A stretch of 64,000 nucleotides of DNA from positions 206,427 to 270,426 of the forward strand of contig NZ_MBTG01000002.1 of assembly GCF_002027705.1 (NCBI RefSeq), written 5' to 3'. This document shows positions 43,069 through 52,493 of this stretch, one piece after another. The stretch comes from Paenibacillus ferrarius (lineage in GTDB: Bacteria; Bacillota; Bacilli; Paenibacillales; NBRC-103111). The position numbers and the translations under genes were made by a program. Within the stretch, counting starts at the first letter, position 1. Each line of letters begins with the position of its first letter. The notes below the pieces were generated by a model. The model did no database searches and was not told the origin of the DNA. It saw only the letters and a program-made list of their open reading frames with translations.

Positions 43069-43509
43069 TTATTTAACGCATCGTTCGAGGAATTCATTAA
43101 TTATCGGTTTGTCTGGAGGCGACAACTCGATTGGTATCTCATCATAGCTAAAAAACCGTAATTCTTGTACTTCGACTCCATCACCTTTAAGAAATCCATC
43201 AAAATCAGAGCATAGGTAAGCGGACACAACATTATATACTTCATCGTCATGAGGATATTTATAGTACAGGTCTTTTCCAGAGAATATGTTAAAAAATTCA
43301 AGGCTCCTGCCTTCCAATCCTGTTTCCTCAAAAAGTTCCCTTTGTGCAACCTCTTCTAAAGTTTCCCCAGGTTCCATAGAGCCACCAGGCAGTCCCCATA
43401 AACCGTTATCCGTTCTACGTTGTAATAACAGTCTTTGATTACTGCATAATAGAACGCAAGCTCCAATATTAATAAGTGGTCTTGAACCGACTAACTTTCT
43501 AAGTTCCAT
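43069..43509 (-). CDS. Nudix hydrolase
   Basis: The protein of about 146 residues has a complete Nudix box, GGSMEPGETLEEVAQRELFE followed by ETGL, matching GX5EX7REUXEEXGU, preceded by GLWGLP. Nudix enzymes cut nucleoside diphosphates linked to other groups; this MutT/ADP-ribose-like form cannot be assigned a substrate. The frame extends to 43554, but the ATG at 43509 is closer to normal family size, even if its ribosome-binding site is weak. It lies in the AT-rich accessory patch. Confidence 0.88.
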   Translation of the reverse strand: MELRKLVGSRPLINIGACVLLCSNQRLLLQRRTDNGLWGLPGGSMEPGETLEEVAQRELFEETGLEGRSLEFFNIFSGKDLYYKYPHDDEVYNVVSAYLCSDFDGFLKGDGVEVQELRFFSYDEIPIELSPPDKPIINEFLERCVK

Positions 43510-43624
43510 TATATAACCCAATAGAAAAACACCCTTCCAATATTTGTTTGGCAATTTCTCGCTATTGTTCTACGTTATTTGAACGCTTATTAGGCAGAAG
43601 ATTATTCGATCCACTGTCTCGGTC

Positions 43625-43924
43625 CTACAATGTGGAATAGAAGCTGTCTATCATGCTATAAAGCATCCTGTTACGTTTATAAGTGAAATCACTAATTGGC
43701 TTTGGTAGATCATCGATCGAGCAATATCTGCACTCCAAAATCTCAGGTGAACTTGGCTCAGGTTCTTGATTATTTTCGTTATTTGAAATGAAAACAAAAT
43801 GATGCATGTCAGATTTTCCACCTGGAAGATCCCAATTATTTTTACCGTAGCTGTGTTTTACCAGTAAAATGCGTCTTTCTGAATCTAATATAATTGCTGC
43901 TGCACCCATCAATTTATTTGACAA
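43625..43924 (-). pseudogene. Nudix-fold gene with the catalytic Nudix box deleted
   Basis: The start is a TTG at 43924 after GGGGGG. The 99-residue product begins like a Nudix protein (GAAAIILDSERRILLVKHSY, then KNNWDLPGGKSD), but after GGKSD it jumps at once to MHHFVFISNNENNQ, which belongs after the Nudix helix. The G-x5-E-x7-R-E-U-x-E-E-x-G-U box, about 35 residues, is missing without loss of frame. The C-terminal part (ECRYCSIDDLPKPISDFTYK) is still family-like. It cannot have Nudix catalysis; it is either a decaying gene or a substrate-binding relic. The full-length neighbour at 43069 is a related Nudix enzyme. Confidence 0.72.
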
Positions 43925-44019
43925 AATAGTCCCCCCTTAAGGATATATTGATTTACATCAATTAGACTCCAAATACCGGAAAAAAGATTCAGGTTCAGGT
44001 CACCCCTTTGTATTTTAAC

Positions 44020-44097
44020 GAGAGCTTTACCTCGGATTTCGAAAGCCAGTTGGGCAGAGGAACGATTGTAAAACTCCATCTGCCGTTGCTGTCATAG
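44020..44097 (+). pseudogene. Remnant of a histidine kinase C-terminus
   Basis: In frame from 44020 to the TAG at 44095-44097 I read ESFTSDFESQLGRGTIVKLH and then LPLLS-stop. The pattern S-x-x-G-x-G-T-x-V-x-L-x-L-P is that of the end of a histidine-kinase HATPase domain. No start, ribosome-binding site or upstream kinase sequence is present; the frame is lost a few codons further left. I infer a lost gene whose tail survived. The fragment is short, so the call is tentative. Confidence 0.45.
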
Positions 44098-44129
44098 GTG
44101 GATGCTTCTACGCAATCGCTATTAATAAA

Positions 44130-44160
44130 ACGTTAAAACCGCCAGTTTTTACTGGCGGCT
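44130..44160 (-). terminator. Terminator of the RCC1-SLH gene
   Basis: CCGCCAG and CTGGCGG form a seven-base-pair stem with a six-base loop; on the minus strand a T-rich tail follows. It lies 57 bases beyond the stop codon at 44217. Confidence 0.75.
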
Positions 44161-44216
44161 TGTTGTGTTGAATATTGTTGAGCCTAGTAATGACTTGCAG
44201 TCACTAAGCAGCGGAA

Positions 44217-47200
44217 TTAGTTAATTAGGTTTAAACTCTTTAACATACGATACAAAAATGATGCACTCTGAGCGCGATCTGCATTCATGGCAGGAGCCAG
44301 CTGGTTATTCGCCACGCCGCTTGTAATATTTGCTTTTATCGCTACAGCCATCGCTTCTTTCGCCCAGTCTTGAATTTTATCATGATCGGCATAAGGAGAG
44401 AGAATTTTGTCGATATCCACCGAGGATATCTTTTCTTTCCACATTCCACTCGAATACATGGCATTGTAGATCATTTGCAGCATTTCCATTCTACTTATCT
44501 CTACATTCGGTTTAAAGGTTCCATCGGAGTAACCATTGATCAAATGTGCTTTCACTGCAGCCCCAACGGATTGCGCGAACCAATCGCCGGACTTCACGTC
44601 TTTAAAAATGGGTTGACTATCACTCGTATCAGGAGTAACGCCAAGCGCTCGCGTAAGCATCGCAATAAATTCGGCACGAGTTACCGTTTTGCTTGGCTTA
44701 AAGCTGCCATCTTCGTATCCGTTTAGCACATATTTGGAAGCCAGTGTATCAATCGCATCTTTCGCATAACTGTTCTCAACGTCGCGGAATGTTTTACTAT
44801 TTTGAACAACAGCATACACGGCATTATTTCTTCCATAGATGTGCGCCTGCAGATTTCCTTTCGAATCTTTCGTAAATATGGCTGGCACAGGATGATATTT
44901 ACCGATTGCCGGATCAATCATCACGCCAACGAGATGCCCAAACGTTGTTTCGCCAAATGAACTTGGCACATTTAAAAGGTGTTTCATATACGAGTCAAAC
45001 TGATTCATGGCATGGTCCGATCCACTTTTCTCAATAAAGTTCATCTTATAATCGATTGGTGTCGTAACGGACGATATCTGTAATTGATGCAAAAGTTCAT
45101 CGTTTACCAGACTCTTCTTTGACATACGCAGCTTTACATGTGCACCAGCCAAAGGTACCTTGAATTGTTCAATCGATTTGTGCACAGTACTAGCGGAAAA
45201 ATGAAAAGCTGCAAACTTGGACTGGATGGCCAGTACCGTTTTCGGGTTTTTGTTCAGTAATTTTTGAAAAAGTTCTGCGTCGAAATAAAGCTCAAAATCA
45301 TCCCACTCGTCCGATGGTATTTGCATGACCACCAGATCTTTATCACTAGATGATGACAAATGATCCAACGCATCCAGAATCGTTTTTGTATCCACGCTAA
45401 CTTGCGAAACTTTGTGCCCATTGGAATCGGTAACCGTTGTCGGATTTAAGGAAAGGCTGCCGTCACTCCCCTGTTTCACAGATGGTGATTGTGTGCTGCC
45501 CCCTGTGTCGCTTCCTGTACTGCCATCCGTGCTGCCACCTGTGTTGCCTCCCGTGTTGCCTCCTGTGTTGCCTCCCGTACTGCCACCCGTGCTGCCACCT
45601 GTGTTGCCTCCCGTGTTGCCACCTGTGTTGCCTCCTGTGTTGCCTCCTGTGTTGCCTCCGGTATTGCCTCCCGTGTTGCCTCCTGTGTTGCCTCCCGTGT
45701 TGCCTCCTGTGTTACCTCCTGTGTTGCCTCCTGTGTTGCCTCCTGTGTTGCCTCCGTTATTGCCTCCCGTGTTGCCACCTGTGTCAGGCGAATAAGGAGT
45801 AATCGTAACAGCTGAAGTATGAGGGACAAATTGTCGGTTGGTATTCAAATATCCTAACAATTGCCCCATCGCATTTTCTACACCAATCATGTATTGGTTG
45901 GCTTTAGACGGGGAGCTATAGTTATCCAAGAGAAGGAAATCAGATAAGTTATAGGCGTATGCAGAAGCTCCAGTTGCCGGTATCTCCGCAATTCTAATTT
46001 CATTACGTTCATTATTGCCGTTAATCGTCTGAAAGTCAGGCATGATAACATAGCTTGATATGCCTGTCTCATTTGATGCTGCATCCCACTTGATAGTCCC
46101 ACTCAAATTGTTTCCAGTCGAATCTGTGCTTTGCATAGATGCATGCAGCGGCAGCATCGAATCATTCCACAGACTAGCGAAATCTGGGGTGATATGCTCG
46201 GATGTTCCATCAAAGGTGTATAAACGAATTCCTATTGCACCGGTTGGGATATTGGTTTCTGGTACATCCGGAGCATAATTCGTCCAATCAGGAACAAACG
46301 GTGTATCGAGAATCATGTCGCCTAGCTTATTCCCTTTTCCATCTTCGAAATAAAAGCGATAATCCGTTGGCTGCCATAACGCAGATGAGGGATACCAGGA
46401 CATATAACCGGAAATTTTCCCTGCCGACGTATTAGAATCTTGTCGGTATAGAAATTTAGTCGGCTGCGTATTCGAAATCGTCTGAAGCGTATGTGAAACC
46501 TGGCTTCCGAATACAAAAACCGGATCCTGAACGATAGTTTCATCTACCTCACCGTTCGTGCCGTTTGTAATACCTACATGATATAGACCAGGATACAAAT
46601 GATTGAAAACGGCAACTCCATCCGTTGAGGTGACAGCTGTCTTTGTATTTCGAAAATCATCATCATCTACAATCGTAACTGTAACCCCAGAAACAGGAGC
46701 ACTGTAAACAGAACCGTAGACGGAGTTCGACACTGATTGATTTGCCCCCGTTGACGCATTCCATTCCTTAACCGGTACTCTTAACGTCACGGAACCTGGG
46801 CTTACCGTGTACCCTTTGCCATTATTATCGTAGGCTAAGGTTTCCGAAACGGAGCGATTCCCTGTATATTCGGTATGAATTTTTACACTATACGTTCCCG
46901 GTGGCAAGTGACCATAAAGTGTATGAGTTACTCCTGTAACACCGTACGGCGAGTCGTATCTACCGGTTGATTCGCTCAGGCTTGAAGTGCTTCCACCCAT
47001 CGGAACAACATCAAAATAGATCTTGTCCAAATTCGACAAAGCCGGAATATCATACGTAAACTTTAATTGATCATTATTAACCACTTGAATGGAAACATTT
47101 TTTAATGGTTTTGGCGCTACAACGTACGATGACGCAAAAGGAATCATGGGTATTGGTTTATTTGTAATATCGAAATTATAACCGACATCCAACAGTCCAT

Positions 47201-48350
47201 AAATGCGCGTGTTAATATCATAGTTTGATCCGCTTGCAATGACAGTACCATCCTCATTGATGAAAAAGGAATTGTCATAACCTGCAAAAGCAGCTTTTGC
47301 GTTGGATACGGTTGTGATTTTCGTGAACTCGGTTGCTTGCCAATATAGTTGAGGATCGCCTAGTTGACCACGATAGTTAGCGCCTACTCCCCAAACAGAG
47401 CCATCGTTCATTAATGCGAGCACATGGTTATTACCAACACTTAACGATTTCAAACTTTTGCCTGTCAAAGATGTCACATTAACGGGGGTATAGGAATCAT
47501 TGGTATTCCCTGTACCCATTTGCCCACGGCTGATTTGCCCCCAGGCGAAGACACCGCTGCTTGTTACGGCATATGCGAAAGTGGCATTCGGGTTAGATAC
47601 GATATCTGTTGCTCCAGAAATGCCGTTGACAACAGTTGCAACGGAAGCGGAAACCGACGTATTATTCTGTTGATCTATCAGCCCCCATTGATATACGGTT
47701 CCATCGTCCTTTAGAGCATATGAGGCCAGGCGGCCTTTAGCAATTTGCTTAATACCGGTCAATACCGTGTTGTTCGCGTCAATAACAACTGGCGAGGGGG
47801 TAAGATTCTTGGCGAGTGGACCACCGAATTGATCACCTTGCCCCAGCTCTCCCTCAAAATAATTACTGCCCCATGTGAACACTTTCCCATCAGAGGTTAA
47901 TGCCATCGCCATCGTTTGACCTGCGGCAATCTGTTGGATGCTGCTTAGACCATTTACTAATGTTGGAGTGGTAATCCCTAAGTTGTTAGAATTTGGCGGC
48001 AGCATCCCCCATTCCCACACATTGCCTTGGCTGTCTAGGGCCAAAGTGTAAGTCGGACCTGCGGCAATATCCGTCATTTTCGGAGAAACGTCAATCGCAA
48101 CCTGGACTGGGTATTGGTGGTCCGCGATATCGCCTGTTCCCAGTTGGCCATAATTATTTTTCCCCCAAGTCCACACCGATCCTCCGGCATCTAGAGCGAC
48201 TGTAAAGTTTCCTGAGGAAACAACTTTAACCGGATAGACACCGGCAATACCTGTCTGAGAAGCATCCGTTGAAGCGAATGAGGCAGGAGCAGGAAATAAC
48301 GACACAATCATAATCATCAATGTCACAATCCGCAGCAGCTTGAATTTCAT
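44217..48350 (-). CDS. RCC1-repeat and SLH-domain cell-surface protein
   Basis: The 1377-residue protein has a signal peptide (LRIVTLMIMIVSLFPAPASF), then about seven RCC1-type blades (residues about 30-400; FTVALDAGGSVWTWGKNNYG, GQLGTGD), a beta-rich region, a carboxypeptidase-regulatory-like domain (VSGVTVTIVDDDDFRNTKTA), further beta domains, a Gly-Asn-Thr linker of about 100 residues, and three SLH domains at the C-terminus (YVLNGYEDGSFKPSKTVTRA, HLINGYSDGTFKPNVEISRM, ANITSGVANNQLAPAMNADR). SLH domains bind pyruvylated cell-wall polymer. The third SLH is less well conserved. The ATG at 48350 follows GGGAG; an in-frame ATG at 48386 is poorer. A display of a beta-propeller on the surface is inferred; the ligand is unknown. 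Confidence 0.92.
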   Translation of the reverse strand: MKFKLLRIVTLMIMIVSLFPAPASFASTDASQTGIAGVYPVKVVSSGNFTVALDAGGSVWTWGKNNYGQLGTGDIADHQYPVQVAIDVSPKMTDIAAGPTYTLALDSQGNVWEWGMLPPNSNNLGITTPTLVNGLSSIQQIAAGQTMAMALTSDGKVFTWGSNYFEGELGQGDQFGGPLAKNLTPSPVVIDANNTVLTGIKQIAKGRLASYALKDDGTVYQWGLIDQQNNTSVSASVATVVNGISGATDIVSNPNATFAYAVTSSGVFAWGQISRGQMGTGNTNDSYTPVNVTSLTGKSLKSLSVGNNHVLALMNDGSVWGVGANYRGQLGDPQLYWQATEFTKITTVSNAKAAFAGYDNSFFINEDGTVIASGSNYDINTRIYGLLDVGYNFDITNKPIPMIPFASSYVVAPKPLKNVSIQVVNNDQLKFTYDIPALSNLDKIYFDVVPMGGSTSSLSESTGRYDSPYGVTGVTHTLYGHLPPGTYSVKIHTEYTGNRSVSETLAYDNNGKGYTVSPGSVTLRVPVKEWNASTGANQSVSNSVYGSVYSAPVSGVTVTIVDDDDFRNTKTAVTSTDGVAVFNHLYPGLYHVGITNGTNGEVDETIVQDPVFVFGSQVSHTLQTISNTQPTKFLYRQDSNTSAGKISGYMSWYPSSALWQPTDYRFYFEDGKGNKLGDMILDTPFVPDWTNYAPDVPETNIPTGAIGIRLYTFDGTSEHITPDFASLWNDSMLPLHASMQSTDSTGNNLSGTIKWDAASNETGISSYVIMPDFQTINGNNERNEIRIAEIPATGASAYAYNLSDFLLLDNYSSPSKANQYMIGVENAMGQLLGYLNTNRQFVPHTSAVTITPYSPDTGGNTGGNNGGNTGGNTGGNTGGNTGGNTGGNTGGNTGGNTGGNTGGNTGGNTGGNTGGNTGGSTGGSTGGNTGGNTGGNTGGSTDGSTGSDTGGSTQSPSVKQGSDGSLSLNPTTVTDSNGHKVSQVSVDTKTILDALDHLSSSSDKDLVVMQIPSDEWDDFELYFDAELFQKLLNKNPKTVLAIQSKFAAFHFSASTVHKSIEQFKVPLAGAHVKLRMSKKSLVNDELLHQLQISSVTTPIDYKMNFIEKSGSDHAMNQFDSYMKHLLNVPSSFGETTFGHLVGVMIDPAIGKYHPVPAIFTKDSKGNLQAHIYGRNNAVYAVVQNSKTFRDVENSYAKDAIDTLASKYVLNGYEDGSFKPSKTVTRAEFIAMLTRALGVTPDTSDSQPIFKDVKSGDWFAQSVGAAVKAHLINGYSDGTFKPNVEISRMEMLQMIYNAMYSSGMWKEKISSVDIDKILSPYADHDKIQDWAKEAMAVAIKANITSGVANNQLAPAMNADRAQSASFLYRMLKSLNLIN
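45500..45786 (-). repeat. 12-bp tandem repeat coding for Gly-Gly-Asn-Thr
   Basis: About twenty units of CCTCCTGTGTTG and one-base variants (plus strand) follow each other, each giving GGNT on the minus strand, with some GGST units at the C-terminal end. The unit length and near identity point to slippage or unequal crossing-over. It encodes the flexible linker between the RCC1 half and the SLH half. Confidence 0.93.
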
Positions 48351-48526
48351 AAACACACTCCCATAATTTTCATTAAAAAACTTCATGAATTCTTGAACTC
48401 AAGTATGGAGAGTACCATTGAATGTTTAAAACTGGTTTAAAAAAATATAATTAATATGATTTTTTTAACCATTTTTAAACTCTATTGGTTACAGTGGGGT
48501 AAAGTTTGCCGAAGGGGGCTGTGGAC

Positions 48527-49525
48527 ATGTTCAGTTTTCTCGTATTGCTGACGATCCTTGGGGGAGTATTGCTTTATGCAGGAACGGCAGGCGTGCTTCT
48601 TTTGTTCCCTCCTAAAAGTAAAAAAGTGACCGCGGAAGATATCGGAACGGCTCTGGTAAGCCAGGATTTGCCGGACCTCCCCGCTCTTTCGAAATATAAG
48701 GCGAGAGATGGAAACGAGCTTGAATATCGATACTATCCCGCCAAGGATTCTCCGGATAAACCGGTATTTATTTTGCTCCACGGCATAAGTACAGACGGAA
48801 AGTATCTTCATTCCTTGGCAAACCGGATAACGCAAAAAGGGATGGCGCATGTATACGTCCCTAATCTCAGGGGATATGGTGAACAGCCGCGAAGAAGGGG
48901 GGATATTGACTACATCGGCCAGTTGGAGGATGACCTGTCGGACCTGATTCGCTTCATCCATATGGATCATCCATCTATGCCAATCGCGCTCGGAGGGCAT
49001 TCGGCCGGGGGCGGTACGGCACTTCGCCTCTTATCAGGCAAATACGGGTCTCTTATTGATGCCTGTCTGCTGCTTTCGCCTGCGCTTTCAACAAGTTCCC
49101 TTATCCATAAAAAAGGGAAAGCAACCAAGCTCGTCAGCCTCAGTTTGCCGCGACTGATTGGGCTTATGATGTTGAATAAGATCGGCGTGGAGACATTGAA
49201 CGGATTGCCGGTCATGATCATCAACAAGCAAGGGGAAACGCTGGACAGAACGGAAACGCTATCGCTCAGCTACCGGCTGTTAACTTCGCGGATGCCGCCT
49301 TTACGTTATGAATCCTCCATGCAGGCACTGCCCGGAACATCGCTGGTTCTTGTCGGTGAACGAGATGAGGAGTTTGCAGCGGGGAGCTGTTTCCCTCTCT
49401 TCCCTCTGCATACCGACGCCGATGTCGAAGTACTCCCTGGGCTGACCCATGACGGCATGTTGATCAGTGAAGAAACTTTTCGCAGGATTGAGGCATGGTG
49501 GAACAAGCTGGATTGGCTGACGTAA
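48527..49525 (+). CDS. Membrane-anchored alpha/beta hydrolase
   Basis: The 332-residue protein has an N-terminal membrane helix (FLVLLTILGGVLLYAGTAGV) and an alpha/beta hydrolase domain: oxyanion region FILLHGISTDG, nucleophile elbow GGHSAGGGTA and histidine near the end in LTHDGML. The acid is likely in LVGERDEEF. A distinctive segment, LRGYGEQPRRRGDIDYIGQL, recurs almost unchanged in the hydrolase at 52494. The start at 48527 fits GGGGGC; the frame's TTG at 48506 is not needed. It is divergent from the RCC1-SLH gene and upstream of the two-component system. Lipase, thioesterase or peptide-ester activity cannot be distinguished. Confidence 0.88.
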   Translation: MFSFLVLLTILGGVLLYAGTAGVLLLFPPKSKKVTAEDIGTALVSQDLPDLPALSKYKARDGNELEYRYYPAKDSPDKPVFILLHGISTDGKYLHSLANRITQKGMAHVYVPNLRGYGEQPRRRGDIDYIGQLEDDLSDLIRFIHMDHPSMPIALGGHSAGGGTALRLLSGKYGSLIDACLLLSPALSTSSLIHKKGKATKLVSLSLPRLIGLMMLNKIGVETLNGLPVMIINKQGETLDRTETLSLSYRLLTSRMPPLRYESSMQALPGTSLVLVGERDEEFAAGSCFPLFPLHTDADVEVLPGLTHDGMLISEETFRRIEAWWNKLDWLT

Positions 49526-49614
49526 GCTTGAATCTTCTGTATATCTGCTTCAAATGTCTTATGTTACAATGGTGGCATTAGACAAGATTCGACACTCGAT
49601 TTGAGGAGGAACCG

Positions 49615-51738
49615 ATGCGAAAGTCTGCGCTTTATAGCGTAATGCTTCTCATAATGCTTTTGGGTACGGCTTTTCGGGCTGACGAAGCTCTGGCTGCAGC
49701 CAAAGCCCCACAGGCTCTCCATGGCGTGCTCGATGCGACAAGCTGGAGCGCGGAACGTGATGGAGACCTTCCATTGGCTGGTGAATGGGAGTTTTATTGG
49801 AACCAGCTTCTGGAGCCGAACGATTTAAATAATCCATCCTTCCCCTTAAATCCCGCATTCGTGAAAGTGCCAAATGAATGGCATGGCTACACGTCTGACG
49901 GCAAGCCACTTTCCAACAATGGGTACGCTACATACCGGCTGCTGATCAAACTGCCCCCCGGCGAGATCCATAAGCAGGAAGCCTTATACATCTCAGGGAT
50001 AGCTACCGCTTACCGACTTTGGATCAACGGAAGTTACGCCGCTTCCAACGGCACTGTCGGAAACAGCAAAGATAGTATGATTCCGCGGAATTACGCCAAA
50101 ATCGTAACATTTACGCCAGATAAGCAGCAAATCGAACTTGTGCTGCAGGTTTCCAACTTTGTACAGCGCAAAGGTGGATTATGGTCAAGCATCCGGCTTG
50201 GGAGCGAGGAGCAGATCAGCTATGAACGGGACAAGAAAGTTACAATTGAAGCCTCGTTGGCAGCGAGTCTTGCGATCATGGGGTTCTATCATCTTGTGAT
50301 TTTCTCGCTCAGACGCAAGGACATGTCACCATTATTCCTTGGCACGCTGTGCTTGGTCATTGCCATCCGGACATTGTTTGTCGGCGAGACGTTGGCGGTT
50401 CGGCTGTTTCCGGGCATCCATTGGGAGTGGGGGACGAAGCTGGAGTATTTCGGCGTCTTACTCGGAATTGCCCTAGTCGTAGCGCTCGTAAACTCTCAGT
50501 ACCCCGGAGAAATGAATAGAAACCTGCGCAAGATCGCCATCTGGGTCAGTCTCTCTTGCGCGTTCGTGGTGCTCATCACTTCCGCCGGCTTATATACCCG
50601 TATGATGCTTGCTTTTCAGCTGTGGATATTGCTGATCTTCGGATACGTCGCTTTCGTATATGTACTGGCACTGCTGAGAAAGAGGGAAGCCGCCGGATTC
50701 AACTGCGTGGCGCTTTTATTGTTTATAGCCGCTGCCGTTAACGACACCTTATACTACAATCATACGGTTTCAACGGGAGATTCCTTTCCTCTCGGCTTGA
50801 TCGGAGCACTGTTTATACAGTCGTTTGTTTTGTCACGCAAATTTTCGCGTTCTTTCAAACAAGTGGAGAAGCTGTCCGGCGAACTCTTGGTGATCAATGA
50901 AACGTTGGAAGAAAAAATTAAAGAAAGAACCGTCCAGCTGCGCCAGTCTGTCGTCAACCTGCAAAAGGCGAATAGTGAACTCTCTCAATTGGAGGCGTCC
51001 CGACGCCACCTGTTGTCTGGCATTTCGCATGAACTTGGCACACCGCTTACGTCGATTCAAGGTTATGTAAATGGCATGAAGGACGGGGTCATTGACCCGG
51101 GGAATCCAAAATATTTGAATTTGATCTATGAGAAAACTGTGTATTTGGACCGAATCATTGGCGATTTAATGGAATTGTCCAAACTGGAAGCCAGGCAGAT
51201 GGCGTTTCATTTTGAACCGCTCCCCGCGGAAGATTATTTCCGCCATATCTATGAAAAGTATGAGCCGGAGCTTCGATCGAACGGCCAGCAGTTTGAGTGG
51301 GAAGGCCTCCAGTCAGACGAAGAGAGTTTAGAGACCGATGGCAGAACTGTCACTTTTTCCGGCGATCCGCTTCGAATGGAGCAAGTCGTTTCCAATTTGC
51401 TTACAAACGCCAGAAAGTTTACGCCAGCAGGAGGAACAATCCGAATCGAGCTGCTCTTCGAACATGAGACAAGTGCTATCACCTTACGTGTATCCGATAC
51501 CGGGGAGGGCATCGCCGAAGAGGACCTTCCCTTCATTTTTGACCGGTTCTATCGTGGCAAAGGTTCGAGAGAACGACGCGTTGTAGGAACCGGGTTAGGT
51601 CTGGCCATCGCCAAAGAAATCATCGAGGCGCATGGGGGAACGGTTGGTGTGGAAAGCAAGCCAGGGCAAGGAAGTACGTTTTTTTTCAAACTTCAGGCAT
51701 ACTTCGATACGATCAGCGACAGCGGAGAGAGGATGTAA
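49615..51738 (+). CDS. 7TMR-DISM sensor histidine kinase
   Basis: The 707-residue protein has a signal peptide, an extracellular jelly-roll sensor domain of the 7TMR-DISM type (WSAERDGDLPLAGEWEFYWN, then a carbohydrate-module-like fold to about residue 195), seven membrane helices (about 205-410), a coiled coil, a HisKA domain with the phosphorylated His472 in SGISHELGTPLTSIQGYVNG, and an HATPase (NLLTNARKF, DTGEGIAEEDL, GTGLGLAIAKEI). It probably senses a wall or nutrient ligand. GAGGAGG precedes the ATG. The response regulator starts 3 bases after its stop codon. Confidence 0.93.
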   Translation: MRKSALYSVMLLIMLLGTAFRADEALAAAKAPQALHGVLDATSWSAERDGDLPLAGEWEFYWNQLLEPNDLNNPSFPLNPAFVKVPNEWHGYTSDGKPLSNNGYATYRLLIKLPPGEIHKQEALYISGIATAYRLWINGSYAASNGTVGNSKDSMIPRNYAKIVTFTPDKQQIELVLQVSNFVQRKGGLWSSIRLGSEEQISYERDKKVTIEASLAASLAIMGFYHLVIFSLRRKDMSPLFLGTLCLVIAIRTLFVGETLAVRLFPGIHWEWGTKLEYFGVLLGIALVVALVNSQYPGEMNRNLRKIAIWVSLSCAFVVLITSAGLYTRMMLAFQLWILLIFGYVAFVYVLALLRKREAAGFNCVALLLFIAAAVNDTLYYNHTVSTGDSFPLGLIGALFIQSFVLSRKFSRSFKQVEKLSGELLVINETLEEKIKERTVQLRQSVVNLQKANSELSQLEASRRHLLSGISHELGTPLTSIQGYVNGMKDGVIDPGNPKYLNLIYEKTVYLDRIIGDLMELSKLEARQMAFHFEPLPAEDYFRHIYEKYEPELRSNGQQFEWEGLQSDEESLETDGRTVTFSGDPLRMEQVVSNLLTNARKFTPAGGTIRIELLFEHETSAITLRVSDTGEGIAEEDLPFIFDRFYRGKGSRERRVVGTGLGLAIAKEIIEAHGGTVGVESKPGQGSTFFFKLQAYFDTISDSGERM

Positions 51739-51741
51739 CTC

Positions 51742-52446
51742 ATGGCGGGAGAACATATTATGTTGGTCGAGGACGAGGAGGATATCCGCGAGTTAGTTCG
51801 GCTCTATTTGATCAATGAAGGATACCAGGTATCCGTCGCAGAAACTGGTGAGCAGGCGATGGCGCTCGCTTCCAAGGAAAGATTCGATCTGTTTGTGCTC
51901 GACATTATGCTCCCCGATGTGAACGGTATGGAACTATGCCGAAGTATTCGCGCCAATTCCAATGCTATTATCCTTTTCCTTACATGCAAACGAGAAAGCG
52001 ATGACATCATTGCCGGTTTGGAAAACGGTGCGGACGATTATGTCGTCAAGCCATTCAATCCGAAGATGCTGGTGGCGCGGGTCACTGGTCATCTCCGCCG
52101 TTCTGTGCTCGCTGCTTCCCAAGCGGGAAGGCGCAATGATGTTCAACTGTGGCGGCATGGGCGCTTGGAGGTGGACTTCGGCAATTACGATGTGCGGATC
52201 GATGGGAACGTCGTCCCTATGTACGCCAAGGAGAAGCAGTTGCTTACTTTCTTCATCGAAAACCCCAACCAAGTATTCAATGTAGGACAGCTATATGACC
52301 GCATTTGGGGTTGGGATCGTGAAAGTGATGAACGTACGGTGATGGTGCATATCCGTAATCTTCGCAAAAAGATTGAAGATGACCCAGGAAATCCGCGTTA
52401 TGTGGTGACGGTGCGTGGATTCGGCTACAAGTTTTGTTTGGGATAG
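51742..52446 (+). CDS. OmpR-family response regulator
   Basis: The 234-residue protein has a receiver domain (acidic pair in LVEDEEDIRELVR, phosphoacceptor Asp in LFVLDIMLPDVNG, Lys in DYVVKPFNPK) and a C-terminal winged helix (KEKQLLTFFIENPNQVFNVG, then RTVMVHIRNLRKKIEDDPGN). It should be phosphorylated by the kinase encoded just upstream and bind direct repeats in target promoters. The targets are probably local, such as the hydrolase genes on both sides. A GAGAGG site precedes the ATG. Confidence 0.94.
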   Translation: MAGEHIMLVEDEEDIRELVRLYLINEGYQVSVAETGEQAMALASKERFDLFVLDIMLPDVNGMELCRSIRANSNAIILFLTCKRESDDIIAGLENGADDYVVKPFNPKMLVARVTGHLRRSVLAASQAGRRNDVQLWRHGRLEVDFGNYDVRIDGNVVPMYAKEKQLLTFFIENPNQVFNVGQLYDRIWGWDRESDERTVMVHIRNLRKKIEDDPGNPRYVVTVRGFGYKFCLG

Positions 52447-52493
52447 GCTGTTAATCTTCTATTGATCCAAAGAAATGAGGAGAGATCATCTTC

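Noticed and set aside
45500..45786. The 12-bp tandem tract as a CRISPR or minisatellite without coding role
   Set aside because: It has no spacers and lies in frame in a long gene with signal peptide and SLH domains.
45412..45795. Plus-strand frames rich in Leu-Pro-Pro-Val, Cys or Ala over the repeat
   Set aside because: They are shadows of the 12-bp repeat in the RCC1-SLH gene; the repeat length is a multiple of three, so all frames stay open.
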